Below are positions 33,380 to 45,604 of a stretch of 64,000 nucleotides of DNA, in pieces (within the stretch, counting starts at the first letter, position 1; each line of letters starts with the position of its first letter). The notes under the pieces were generated by a model. The model was not told where the DNA came from, searched no databases, and saw only the letters and a list, made by a program, of their open reading frames with translations. Source of the DNA: Atrina japonica (taxonomy: Eukaryota > Mollusca > Bivalvia > Pterioida > Pinnidae); NCBI GenBank assembly GCA_030159075.1, contig BROG01000150.1:310001-374000 (forward strand), in the 5' to 3' direction. The translations under genes and the position numbers were made by a program.

Positions 33380-35880
33380 ATTTATATCTTTGTTTTTCAC
33401 GTTTTTCTTGGACTGTCTATAGACAGTTATTATTCGCTTTTTCGTTGGTGGGTCGTTTTCATTGACGATTATCTTATTATACATGATATAAGCGAAATTA
33501 CGATACTAAGCGGCCAAAGTCATGTGATACCCGACATTGAAAGTTTGAATTGTCAGAGAAATAGACCATTTATTCACAATTACAGTTATGTATAATTGAA
33601 TTTCCACTTTCTCAGTTTGACATTAGGCCAAACAATTAGATCTAATCACGCGATTTTCCTGTTTATTTTGATCATGTCAAGATGACCTTTTTCATTATTT
33701 ACATAATAATCCGGATCCCTCATTCCCAAGGAAAATTTCCTGGTCAACCTCTAGGTTGTTGAAAAACAGCATGCAGTAATATTTTAAATCGGGTTTAACC
33801 ACGCAATTAACATGATAGAAAAATATAATCAATCCCTATATTTGAGGGTACGAGTACAGAATACCGAAAAACAGATTCGTGAATTCCAAGTCACCTGAGA
33901 TCATCGGGTTCGGTATTCAAAAATATTACCCCTGAGACTGAAGTTCTAATATGATACCCTCTAGGAAGGGAATTACTTTATCAATAACTCGCATGGAGTC
34001 CGATGAACTGAACGTATGCTCATCATTGCACAGTCACTTGATTGTGTAGTAAAGGTTTTCGTCTATGGTAGTATTATAAGACTTCGGGTCTACAAGGTTA
34101 ATTGTATCTCAGTGAATTCCTTTGCATTCTAAAACATGGAGACGGTCAATACCCAATTTATATTAAATGTCTCTGAAATCTTATAATTGTTCAACTTGAG
34201 TTCGAACTTGGGTTTTCCACTTACGAACAGAGTGTCTACTAATTTGTTATTACGAGATGCAGACAACGCAATAAAACATCATGGTTCCGGCGAATCTGAA
34301 AAATAACCTAAATTGATATTTTGTGGCCCAATCACCCAATCTTGTTTTTAGAGTTTGACTAGATGTTAAAGATTTTTTTAAATGAGATAATTCTTAATAA
34401 TATAATTTACTTAATGTTCGGTTCTGATCTACCCTATTACTACTACTACTGGAATTTCAAAGTGATGGAAATTAAATGAAGAAAACCAACGCCCATTTCT
34501 GTATTTGGTAGAATATGGTTCATAATATATACACTTATAAGTATGTAGTGTCTTCATCTGCTTCTAACAGCTGGGTTCTTTGTTTAGAATTTTTATCAAT
34601 AGGTCAAAATATATATTTTAGGAATTGATAACATAACAGATTTAGAAAGTGTGCGAAAGCTTTATTACTTAAGGGAGATAACTCTAAAACATTTACTGAC
34701 ATCTTGTCAACACTGCACGTGCTTTGCGATAACAGCAACCATTTCCGTTGTTTTCCACACGTTTTCAGAAATTGTCCAGATTAAGCAGACGGTTTCGTAT
34801 GTTTCTATAAAAAGTAATTGAACTCTATTTTTTGGGGTTTCTAAAGATATAATTATCTACAGAAAATAAAAATAAAAATCAGATGTTGAATAAAAACCGA
34901 TAGAATCGAAATACGTGATTCCGAAATTAGACATTTTCAAGAAATGATGCCGTTTAGATAATTGTTGGTTAATAAAGCTTTACATCACCAGAAACATGAC
35001 TTTTTAACTTACATGTAAATATTCTGTATGTTTAGAATTTCAAGTAAGTTCAGATGCAGGCTATAAACTTTGTTTGATCTTTCCAAGTTTTTAAAGTTCC
35101 ACACTCCAAGTAGGTTTTGACACATGTGGTCGATACCAATACATATTTTAAGACGTTAAGTAGCATTCACATTATATAGAAAAACAGAGGAAAATATACA
35201 TCTTGGCTAGAAATACGGAATGTGTATTATAATTTCATGTAATACTTGCACTATACTGGTCGATGCCAATAGCCGGTTAGGAACAGTAGCCGACTGTTGC
35301 AGTATTTCGGCTATATAGAACACGATTTTATGAGATTTATTATTTTTTTTAGATAAATCATCTTGAACATTTTCCCTAAACATAAGGGGAAAAAATGTTG
35401 TGGTACATACTAAAGACGAAATCACACCTTAGTCGGCTACAGATCCTAACCAGCTACCGGGACTTAGCCAGTAGACTGCAATTCAGTAACGGTTATTAAA
35501 GAACAACCTCTGTGGCTTTCTGTAGAATCTTCGCCTTACAAGCCGATGGTTACAGATGCGAATCCTGGTTTGTTTAAATCTTGCACTGATATAATCAATT
35601 CCTTCATTAATTTGTTCAATGTTTTGATTTGAATGAAAAAATTTCATTATTTGTCTAGTCAAGCTACGTTTTAAACTATAATACTGTCAAATATAAAATA
35701 GTTGTTGAGCCAAAGTATGTACTGGCTTTGGTGGCGCCAGACCCCATAAAATGGAGACCCAGATCTATCTGTCATGAACTGTCGTTGGACTCTTTCACGA
35801 CCCACTTTTAAAAGTGTACGAGTTCCATTTAGTCAACGCACTGGAGACTTGATGAACGTAGACTCAGCTACCCGACTACT
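33380..35880. other. HES downstream flank, nothing recognised
   Basis: AT-rich, no coding frame. A 16 bp perfect palindrome ACTGTCTATAGACAGT is at 33412-33427. Short AGCCGGTTAGGA-type phrases appear near 35270 and 35430. Enhancers for HES could lie here, but I see no clear cluster of CSL sites. Confidence 0.5.
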
Positions 35881-35885
35881 AGTAT

Positions 35886-36123
35886 TTGTTTAAGTTTGTT
35901 TTGCGCCGCACTTAACACTGCTTCAGTTACACAATGAGGTCCATACTTAATGGTGGAGGAGAGAACCCGAGTATACCTTGGAAGAGACCACCGACCTCCC
36001 GCAAGTAAACTGTCATTTTTTTTCTTCACAAAATCAATATAGAGTACGGTGGGGCTTGAACCACCACACGGATTAGAGGTGATACACGCCATGGTTTAAA
36101 CGACCCTGCATGCCACGGAGCCC
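35886..36123 (-). mobile_element. tRNA-derived SINE, family B copy
   Basis: Tail at left (TTTGCGCCGCACTTAACACT), a degraded central block with GGAAGAGACCACCGACCTCC, and a tRNA-like head at right (GGGGGGCTCCGTGGCATGCA on the minus strand). A (CA)n tract lies just beyond. Confidence 0.72.
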
Positions 36124-36414
36124 CCCGCCACACACACACACACACGGCCGACACCTACATTTCATTACCTCAGCATGGGGAAAGGGTGTTGTTGATAAGG
36201 CGGATAGGTAGATAAAAACCCCTCTCCCTCATGTTGATACTAAGATTTTCCATTTACTTGACCAACTGATATTGATCACTCGGGTAGATAAAGCCAAAGT
36301 GAAAGTAATTGAGCGTAATCATGTAAGTAGTGATATATATTTCTTCTCTTTTTCTTTTACATGAACACACATATACAGGCATGAACTTGCGAGACTGCGT
36401 GCAAAGGTATTTTT

Positions 36415-36416
<2 letters not shown>

Positions 36417-36475
<59 letters not shown>
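36417..36475. repeat. (GA)n microsatellite
   Basis: About 29 GA units. Confidence 0.98.
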
Positions 36476-36478
<3 letters not shown>

Positions 36479-36479
36479 A

Positions 36480-38100
36480 GATTAATTCTGCGCACCTCCT
36501 ACAGCGTTTTCAAGCCGAGATTATAAATACCCATGAGAAAACCTGGTGACATGCTGTAACATAGACTTGAAGTACCACGGCCGGCTTATAATTCATGGGT
36601 AAGGGTTAATCCCTCTCAACCCCCACGCGACGATATCTCACCTGGACTCATTGTTTTAAACTTGGTACAAAACTATTGACGATGATTTGTCTACTAATAA
36701 ACAGGCCATCTATTTATAACACGTGTGCACTATTACATTTAATAAAGCTGATATATCAGATCATGATGGCTATCACTAGAACAACAGGTCGATGACGGCA
36801 AGTTCAATTTACGTCTGCACTGGCACGCTCTAGTCTCGTGGAAAAATGACGCTTTTGAAACAAATTTGGCAAAATGCCGGAATAAATCTGCAATATCACA
36901 ATACGTATATATTTTGATAGGATATCAAAAATCGATCACCAAAAGTCTTTATAATTATCATAATATAAAGACAACAAAGGTGCATTTTTGTTTGGTATGG
37001 TTTGTTTTGATGGCGACTTTTTCAGTTACATTTATTTAGATGGCGAAGCCAATTCAAGTTTTTTTTCTCTGTTTTGCATTCGATGATAGATAGGTTTTGA
37101 AATCATAAAACGAAAAAAAAACCCCAAACCCCCAAAAAACCACAAACATCTAGGGAAGAACAGTTGAACATGAAAATTAATAGTCATCTTTGTAAAAACT
37201 AACATTTCATAGGTTATGTACCAAAGATATGGATTTTGTAAATCTAATTTAAATTTTTGTTTTTCTTTTGGTAACATATTACGAAAATACTTAAATGTGC
37301 AAAAAATTGCATTTGCTCTCATAATAATGACTCGTTTTGAGTCGTTTTTTTTTTTATAAAAGATAGGTTTTTGATTTTAGGGTGGACGCTAAACATAAAA
37401 AAAACTTGGAAAGACCTTATGCATTTTTGTACGGCGCAAGATGTACAAATCCATTCAATAATGATAAAAAAGAAAACCGTTCACGTACAGCATCATTTTG
37501 ATTAATTATCCCATGTATGCTTTTGTTCTGTATCCTTATTGATATCTTTTGATGTAACAGGATTTTGATGGAACAGGGAATATTTATTTTCATTTCATAA
37601 AAATAGTTGAAAGTTTACAAAGATATGACGAAAACAGTTAATTCGAGACCAAATACCGCTCCGATTGGAACTTGTGATATTAGTACGCTCTACAGGGGTC
37701 AAGGGGTGAAATAGTTTAATTCGTACTGCACGTCATATCCAGAAAAAACAAAATACAGGGCGGGCACAGGACCAAATGTTTTATCTCTGTTGTTTGACTC
37801 ACAGGGAAACGGACGTCACCGGATGTAGAAGAAGCAGAGCCCAATGTGACGCAAAACTTCCGATTTGAATCCTGTCTCGAGGATCTGACTTTTGTCACTA
37901 ATTGGCTGCTTGTGGTGCTCGCTTGAGAGTTTTCCCATACCAAGCTGAAACTATCGGGTTAAAAAATATATACCGGGAAAAATTCGCGTCAGACCTACGT
38001 GTGTGAAACACGGGCGATAAGCTCTCGCCAGGGATCGCGGTCGAGTGGGCGTATTTGAGGCATGTAATTCAGGGTTCCTTTACACTTTACGGCGACCACA
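36480..38100. other. Intergenic, nothing recognised
   Basis: Open frames at 37032-37322 and 37716-37943 (minus) have no family resemblance or start/splice support. Confidence 0.45.
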
Positions 38101-38156
38101 ATAAAAATTGTTTCAATAAAAGATGAAGGTTTTTGTTTTCATTCGAATGATTTTAA

Positions 38157-38305
38157 GACGGTCACATTCTGCTCTCACTAGTCATATGGTGGTGGCCAGT
38201 ACTCAGTTACAATGTACCCGGGAAGAGACCACCAGTGAACTGGCAAACTTTCTCCCAAAAATCAGCTTAGGTTCCAACGGGACTCGATTCAGAATAGACT
38301 TCGTG
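38157..38305 (-). mobile_element. SINE family B, partial
   Basis: Shares CAGTTACAATGTACCCGGGA, AGAGACCACCAG and AAATCAGCTTAGGTTCCA with the other copies; both ends are decayed. Confidence 0.7.
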
Positions 38306-38440
38306 GAAAAAAAATAATCAAGATGAAAGTCATATTCAAAATGCCCCAAAGAAAAAAAATAATTAAAAGTCACAAAAAGAACCCGACAAAAGTATTACAA
38401 AATAAACCCGAAACACTTACATCAATCGTCGATGTTTGTG

Positions 38441-38441
<1 letters not shown>

Positions 38442-38523
<82 letters not shown>
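38442..38523. repeat. (AT)n microsatellite
   Basis: About 80 bp of AT dinucleotide. Confidence 0.97.
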
Positions 38524-38527
<4 letters not shown>

Positions 38528-38639
38528 ATTTCTTGCGTGTTAGTGTGGAAGTTATGAAAGTTTGCCATAATATGCGGAAGGGTGGGGTCTTATCCTGAGT
38601 ACTTGCGGAAGGGTGAGGTCTCACCCTAGGTACCTACCC

Positions 38640-38730
38640 AACACCATTTCAGTTGGCCGCCACCTGCACCATATAACTGAAAGAATGTTGAGTGTGGCGT
38701 TAAACACGATTAAAAATAAATAATAATAAT
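38640..38730 (+). mobile_element. SINE family B tail fragment (plus)
   Basis: GGCCGCCACCTGCACCATATA followed by GTTGAGTGTGGCGTTAAACA and an A/T-rich tail, the 3' portion of family B in the opposite orientation to the neighbouring copy. Confidence 0.65.
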
Positions 38731-39249
38731 GAAAAAAAAAAACCAAATAATCTGGGAGACACCGAGATAGTCACAATTAGTGCATGCGAATGATATATTT
38801 TTAACCTGTAAAATTATCCTTTCAAGATGAATAATCATACCTAAAACAATTCTTTATCTCAGATCACTCCTTAATTAATTATAAATAGACTATTATTTTG
38901 TTGATGAATAATGAAGCAGTATGAACTCTTTCAACCTCTATTCAGTTATTTTTTTATGCGTTGAAAAATAGTAAACACGTGCATTGAATGGAGTTTTATT
39001 TCAGTTTATCTTTTTAATATTTTTTATGTTTCTTTAAGTTTTGTGTCGTCATAAATATTATCTCTTGAGAGTCGGAAATATAGCTGTCTTGTTTACAATG
39101 AAATGACACATAGTTGCATATCAAAGGACTTAAACAAATTGACTCGACGTTCTTTATTCATATGTTCCGGAATGTGAGTAAATGTTATTGATCTTTTATA
39201 CACGCCTAAACTCTGCGGTCGCACCCAATCGAACAATTTTATATACACC

Positions 39250-39335
39250 CCGTTGATATGTTACGGAAGCTGGACAGTGCCATGTCAAAAATTACAACTT
39301 TTTAAAACTTTCTCGTTATTACGAGAAAGTATGAT
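39250..39335 (-). repeat. TTTCTCGTTATTACGAGAAA element, minus copy
   Basis: The reverse complement of this stretch matches 41010-41101: the palindrome TTCTCGTTATTACGAGAA, then a TAATTTTTAACATGACACT-like block, then TTCCGTAATATGTT. Confidence 0.7.
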
Positions 39336-39494
39336 ATAACATAAATTTGAAGATACTTAACAGAGTTATCATTTACCCAAAATAAATTGAGTTTCAGCAA
39401 ACACCAATGCATGAACATGATGAGGGAGTCCAGAAAATGTTTGATTTTTAAAAGCTTTATTTGAGAAGCCTTTTTTCTGGATTACAGACGTGTT

Positions 39495-39718
39495 TGTTTG
39501 TTTGTTTGTTTATTGTTGTTTAACGTCCCTCTAAAAATGTTTGATTCATATGGAGACGTCACCAAATGCAGGTGAAGGGGTTCAAATTTTGGCCTATGCT
39601 CGGCACTTACGGCCATTGAGCAGTGAGGGTTCTTTAACGTGCCGACGCCTACTGTGACACGGGACCTCGAGTTTTACTGTCTCATCCGAAGGACAGGAAA
39701 CCAACCTGCCGCCGGCCG
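39495..39718 (-). mobile_element. SINE family A, 5'-truncated, with perfect TSD
   Basis: Flanked by the 11 bp direct repeat ACAGACGTGTT at 39484-39494 and 39719-39729. On the minus strand it lacks most of the tRNA-like head and ends in the AACAACAATAAACAAACAAA tail. It matches the full copy at 42026-42290 throughout. Confidence 0.92.
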
Positions 39719-39734
39719 ACAGACGTGTTGGCAA

Positions 39735-40845
39735 TATATATAAAAATGTGTATGTGAAAAAGTGGGGGGCGGTCCCCTGCCTCTGGTTCTTACGCCTATG
39801 CCAGGGATGTCCCTGGTTTTAGGGATCCAACATGCGTGTTTACCACTGTTTTGAAACGACTGAATGTAACTCAGACCTACTTGACATATGACGATAAAAA
39901 TAGACTGCGTAAAATAATCATAACTCAAAATTACACAAGAAATTCAGAATTATGAATTCATTAAGACATAAATTAAGAAAATATATTTATATTGTTAGAT
40001 GAGAAGTCGATCTGGTGACCGCCCACTTGTCCGAAAATCCGATAGTCCGAAGGTCCACTAGTCCGAAGGCCCACTAGTCCGAAAGCTAGAGAATTGACAG
40101 CATGTATCACTCGGATGTCATTAGTTTTTCGATCCATGCAGTGGCTCTGGAGGAGATGATTTTCAAAGACGGATACTGTCTGGGACATATTTTACATATT
40201 TTACCACGCCCTGATAGGGGACCTGTAATATCTTATGTACAAGTACACCAAATTGCATCAAATGCGAGCGATTTTTGAGAAGTTGAAAATGTCAAAAATA
40301 TACGACAGACAGGCAGGGACGAAACACTATGACAATAGCCCACTGGAGTTTCAAGCTCGTGTGAGCTTAAAAAAGGGGATAAAATGAAGTTACCGTCCAG
40401 TAAAGCCAGGAGGGTATTTCAAAATTTTAATAAACTAATATTGAAGTCTATTAATAAAGATAAAATAAAATCCTCGTACTTTCGCCTTGACGATTTTAAA
40501 GATACTTTTGAAAATCAACGGACGTAAATATTTGTATACTTCTTGAAAGAAACAAGATGTGTTTGTGAAACACTGATGCCCCCGAGCGGCAGCAAAGTCT
40601 AATAAAACTCAACTTTTTAAAGACGGTCAAACTCCGAGGTCCAAGGTCAATGTACCAATGTCTATGAAAAAATAGTTTATCTCCTATTTGTATTTCATTT
40701 GTATCCCTGGCCCAAATGTTAGATGCTTTCAAAAATATAATTTAATGTGATTTTTTCACAAAAGGTTACTGACGGACGGACAGAAATCACCGTAGCCAAC
40801 GTCCCGTCAAATGACTGGCAAATAAAACCGAAATAAATTTCTATG
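39735..40845. other. Intergenic with TAGTCCGAAGG repeat
   Basis: Contains a short TAGTCCGAAGGTCCACTAGT tandem (40015-40090). The rest is unremarkable. Confidence 0.5.
40015..40090. repeat. TAGTCCGAAGG minisatellite
   Basis: Four units of CCACTAGTCCGAAGG-type sequence; the core is the complement of the TCGGACTA core at 41284-41770. Confidence 0.7.
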
Positions 40846-40847
40846 TT

Positions 40848-40850
<3 letters not shown>

Positions 40851-40938
<88 letters not shown>
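40851..40938. repeat. (AT)n microsatellite
   Basis: About 88 bp of AT dinucleotide, adjoining the TTACGAGAAA element. Confidence 0.97.
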
Positions 40939-40939
<1 letters not shown>

Positions 40940-41101
40940 GTTTTTCGTAATTACGAGAAAAGAATTTCGTATTTTCGGGAATGTTTCTCGTTATTACGAG
41001 AAAAGTTTCTCGATATTACGAGAAAGTGTCTCGTTATCACGAGAAATTTTTAGAAAGTTTTAATTTTTAACATGACACTATCCGGTTTCCGTAATATGTT
41101 G
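40940..41101 (+). repeat. TTTCTCGTTATTACGAGAAA element, plus copy
   Basis: Four degenerate copies of the 18-20 bp palindrome TTTCTCGTTATTACGAGAAA, followed by the block shared with 39250-39335. The two copies face each other about 1.7 kb apart. Confidence 0.72.
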
Positions 41102-41775
41102 TACCAAGTCAAGAAGATATGACGTCCTACACATATATTTTTGTCTTCCCACACCGAGTTTATTTAATTAATCGATGGTGGTAAATTACCTATAGTTCAA
41201 CAACCCGGTAGTCTAACAGCCTCCAACAACCCGGTAGTCCGATAGTCCGAGGGCCCAATAGCCGACGTAATTCAAAATTTCAACGTGAGTTCTCGGACTA
41301 TCAGGCTGTGGGAATATGGAGCCGTCGAACTATCAGACTGTGGGACTGGAGTCATAAGACTATCAGGCTGTGGGAATATGGAGTTGTCGCACTATCAAGC
41401 TGTGGGACAGGGGTCGTCGGACTATCAGGCTGTGGGACTATGGAGCCGTCTGACTATCATACTGTGGGACTATGGAGTAGTCGGACAATCAGGTTGTGGG
41501 ACTATGGAGTCGTCGGACTATCGGGCTGTGGGACTATGGAGACATCAGACTATCTGGCTGTAGGACTACGGAGTAGTAGTCGGACTATCATGCTGTGGGA
41601 CTATGGAGACATAGGTCTATAAGGCTGTGGGACTATGGAGTCGTCGGTCTATCAGGCTGTGGGACTATCGAGACATCTGTCTGTCAGGCTTTTGGACTAT
41701 AGAGTCGTCGGTTTATCAGGCGTGGAATTTTGCATTCATCTGATTAACAGGCTGTGGGACTATGGAGTAACCAGT

Positions 41776-42324
41776 GGCCAGTTTCACTAAAGGTCGTAAC
41801 TTTACGTATAGACGTAAATCTGGACTTAGGTCTAAAACGAGTTTCACTAAAGGTCGTATCTTCCTTCCTACGTATAAACACGTCTGAGTTTACGTCCGCT
41901 CCAAACTACTAGTAATTTCACATGTAACTCAGAGTAGGTTAACGACAATATGTCTACTACCTTTTGTGAAACTGAATATAAATAAAGTCGTAACTCGAGA
42001 TACAACTACGTTTACGGGCAAAGTTGAGCCGTTCTGGCCCAGTCGACTCTTGATTATGAGGTCATGAGTTCGAGTCCAGCCGGCGACAGGTTGGTTTCCT
42101 GTCCTGCGGATGAGACAGACAAAACCGAGGTACCGTGTCACAGTAGGTGTCGGCACGTTAAAGAACCCTCACTGCTCAATGGCCATAAGTGCCGAGCAAA
42201 GGCCAAAATTTGAAGCCCTTCACCGGCATTTGGTGACGTCTCCATATGAGTGAAATATTCTTGAGTGGGGACAAACAAACAGACAAACAAACGGGCAAAG
42301 TTACGACATTTAGTGAAACTGGCC
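41776..42324 (+). mobile_element. TIR element (GGCCAGTTTCACTAAA), host of a SINE
   Basis: Terminal inverted repeats GGCCAGTTTCACTAAAGGTC at the left and its inverted match GACATTTAGTGAAACTGGCC at 42305-42324; the pairing extends about 27 bp inward. The left terminus is partly duplicated 60 bp inside (41840). Without the SINE the element is about 270 bp. No coding capacity: a MITE. Confidence 0.85.
42026..42290 (+). mobile_element. SINE family A, full length, with perfect 12 bp TSD
   Basis: Direct repeats ACGGGCAAAGTT lie at 42014-42025 and 42291-42302. The element begins with a tRNA-like head containing GAGTTCGAGTCC (B-box), then a conserved body (GGCCATAAGTGCCGAGCA, CCCTTCACCGGCATTTGGTG, GTCTCCATATGAGTGAAA), and a CAAA-rich tail. 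The body is shared by copies at 24637, 39495 and 49436. Confidence 0.95.
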
Positions 42325-42465
42325 CCAGACTTTCAGGACTATCGGTATGAATTATATACTTTTGAAACAGCCAATGTTTAAAAAACAGGACCGTTAATAA
42401 TCCTTTATAGTGATCATATTTCACAGCAACGTCATAAGACACAGCACGTACACAGACAAACAGAC

Positions 42466-43620
<1,155 letters not shown>

Positions 43621-43622
43621 AG

Positions 43623-43797
43623 CTTTAGAGCCATCATTTGAAAACTGTATTTTAGAATATCAAAGTCTCTTGAATTTGTCTGCAACGAAAACTGTTGAAT
43701 CATGGGAAGGAGCCCAGGTGCCAGTCCGGACGCGAAGGACACCTTTAAGTGCCTTTGTAGGAACTAACTGGTACTTGGTGGTCTGTTCACGTCAATG
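43623..43797 (+). CDS. Candidate internal exon, unknown product
   Basis: A strong acceptor (T-rich tract ending TTTCTGGGCAG) precedes a 175 bp open stretch ending at a good donor (CAATG/GTAAGG). The peptide starts LEPSFENCILEYQSLLN, passes through VRTRRTPLSAFVGTNW and ends VVCSRQ. The reading frame stops immediately after the donor, which fits a real exon boundary. I do not recognise the family and no partner exon is visible. Confidence 0.33.
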
Positions 43798-43869
43798 GTA
43801 AGGACACTTATTTAGTTATTACGTGACAAGTTTATACGGTGGCCCATTGTGGCCACTTTTAGTTATTTA

Positions 43870-44140
43870 ATATTGATTTCAATATTTTGAATTTGAGTTT
43901 ATTATTGTCTTGAAATTTTACAATAGTTTTATTGAATTTTCAAGTTATCAACTGAAACTAAAAGAACCTCCTTTGAATATTCAAGCAATTGTTTTGTATT
44001 TTCAAGTTACTATCTTGAAATTTCAATGAAATGAAAATTTAAAATAGTTTATTGAACTTTGATGATAATAAGTTGAAAGTTCATGATACTAAGTTGAATA
44101 TTCAAGATAGTTTCTTGAAAATTCACTGAGGTTGATAAAA
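43870..44140. repeat. Quasi-repeat of TTGAATATTCAA-type palindromes
   Basis: About nine spaced copies of TTGAA-N2/3-TTCAA or one-sided variants (TTGAATATTCAAG, TTGAAATTTCAA), roughly every 28 bp, joined by AAGTTA/ATAGTT linkers. Confidence 0.6.
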
Positions 44141-44218
44141 TAGAAATAAAAATTTCTTTCATGAAATTTCGAAATTTAGCAAGTTAAGAGAAAAAAAAAT
44201 GAATTGAAGTGAATTCTC

Positions 44219-44219
<1 letters not shown>

Positions 44220-44281
<62 letters not shown>
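44220..44281. repeat. (GA)n microsatellite
   Basis: About 31 GA units. Confidence 0.98.
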
Positions 44282-44283
<2 letters not shown>

Positions 44284-44309
44284 TTGTGTAATTGAAAATG
44301 AAAAATATG

Positions 44310-44458
44310 TTAAGTGGTCAGTGCTTTTGAAAGCAGACATGAAATCAATCCGCGATCTTTGACCTCTGTGGGGTCGTGACTTTCTGTATCAAATACGTAA
44401 AGCTCCGTCCCTCTCTCATTTCCAAAAACTCTTTGTACACGTGCGAAGCACCTGGGAC
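44310..44458 (-). CDS. Candidate terminal exon, minus strand
   Basis: On the minus strand an acceptor (GACTTATTTCAAACAG) is followed by 48 codons to TAA. The peptide starts PRCFARVQRVFGNERGTEL and includes YVFDTESHDPTEVKDRG. It looks protein-like, but I do not recognise it. Other minus-strand open pieces upstream (44991-45197, 45346-45603) could belong to the same gene. Confidence 0.25.
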
Positions 44459-44990
44459 CTGTTTGAAATAAGTCCAAAAAATATATATGAAAAGAAAACA
44501 AGGTCTGAATGCACATTCGTAATTAAGATGTAAGTTGCATTGTTTGAGAGAGTTCGCACTGGTGGAGCAATAACCTTGCTTTTGTACGCAAATCGCAAAT
44601 TTAGATGAAGAAGCACAGTCATAACACAAAGGTGGCACGCGTAATTGGGAATCTGACACAAACTCATTTTAAATAAATAAACGCGACAATGCGATCCCTA
44701 GGTAAGACGAAATTAGAATTTTCCATACATTCTTTCATGACCAGTTTTTTGTATTTACATGGTTCAGTACTGGGCATGTTTAATGGAAAACATCAATGGA
44801 GACTAACTTTATTGACTAGCCTGGTCATTTAACTTTTTACAAATTTAATTGGAAAAATGATAGGCTAATAGTCGCGGATAAATAGAGAGACGTAATGTAT
44901 TGGTCCGGCCACCCTTTTCAAATGATGTTTACAGTAGCTTCTTCATCCTCATCCTCTTCATCATCACTATCCTCTTCCTGTCTCCTCCTC

Positions 44991-45197
44991 CTATTCCTCC
45001 TTCTCATCCTCTTCCCCCTTCTCCTCCTCATCTGCTAGCTCATATGGCGAATCCAAATGTCGCTTCCGCCGGTAAATAGAGTTTTCAGTTAACTCTTTTA
45101 AAGCAATGGGGAGCATTTTAGGAGAAAACCAGTCCGACAACTGCCTTTCGGCATCGATCAGCTTTTCCTTTTGGGGTGAATAAAAGGTAACATACAC
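44991..45197 (-). CDS. Candidate exon with acidic tail, minus strand
   Basis: A minus-strand frame encoding KEKLIDAERQLSDWFSPK, then LALKE/ELTENSIYRRKRHL-type charged sequence, then a Glu/Asp/Lys-rich tail produced by a (GAG/GAA) purine tract. It ends in a stop at 44991-44993. The non-repetitive first 45 residues look protein-like; the tail could be microsatellite drift. Unrecognised. Confidence 0.22.
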   Translation of the reverse strand: MYVTFYSPQKEKLIDAERQLSDWFSPKMLPIALKELTENSIYRRKRHLDSPYELADEEEKGEEDEKEE

Positions 45198-45345
45198 AGA
45201 TTAGTTTAAACATTTAACTTTTGACACACGCAAACAGATTTCTCATTGTTTTGACTATCGTCAATATTTGTAAACATACAAACGTAAAAAATTAAACAAA
45301 TACTTATAAACCTAGTATCACATTCCTTTTCAGTTATATCACTAT

Positions 45346-45603
45346 CTAAGGACAAGAGAACATTCCTGGGTTACGCAATGTCCGCGTGAAAATCATCTCG
45401 TAAGAATTCATTTCAGACAGCACACGATCCACTTCCGTCGCGTCGTGATATAAGGTGCGATAAATCTTGGTAGGGTCTAGATCATAATTACTTGAAAGAA
45501 ACTGTGACGTTTTAATGATAATTAATCTATAAGTCGTTTTATTCACTCGTTTGAAAACAAAAACTACAATTTTTCGAGATTGGCTATATGGTCTTATAAC
45601 CAA
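45346..45603 (-). CDS. Candidate exon, minus strand
   Basis: An 85-codon minus-strand frame containing DLDPTKIYRTLYHDATEVD and VLSEMNSYEMIFTRTLRN. A possible donor (TTGC/GTAACC) lies near its end. Composition is less AT-biased than the flanks. I do not recognise the protein, and exon borders are uncertain. Confidence 0.22.
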   Translation of the reverse strand: MVIRPYSQSRKIVVFVFKRVNKTTYRLIIIKTSQFLSSNYDLDPTKIYRTLYHDATEVDRVLSEMNSYEMIFTRTLRNPGMFSCP

Positions 45604-45604
45604 A

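Larger units (their letters stand above)
41284..42370 (+). repeat. 32 bp GTCGTCGGACTATCAGG minisatellite, split
   Basis: About 15 copies of GTCGTCGGACTATCAGGCTG plus TGGGACTATGGA. The array is interrupted at 41775 by a TIR element and resumes with CTTTCAGGACTATCGG after 42330. Confidence 0.9.

Noticed and set aside
41929..42156. Minus-strand frame containing RTHDLIIKSRLGQN
   Set aside because: This is the antisense reading of the tRNA-like SINE head, a common false gene model.
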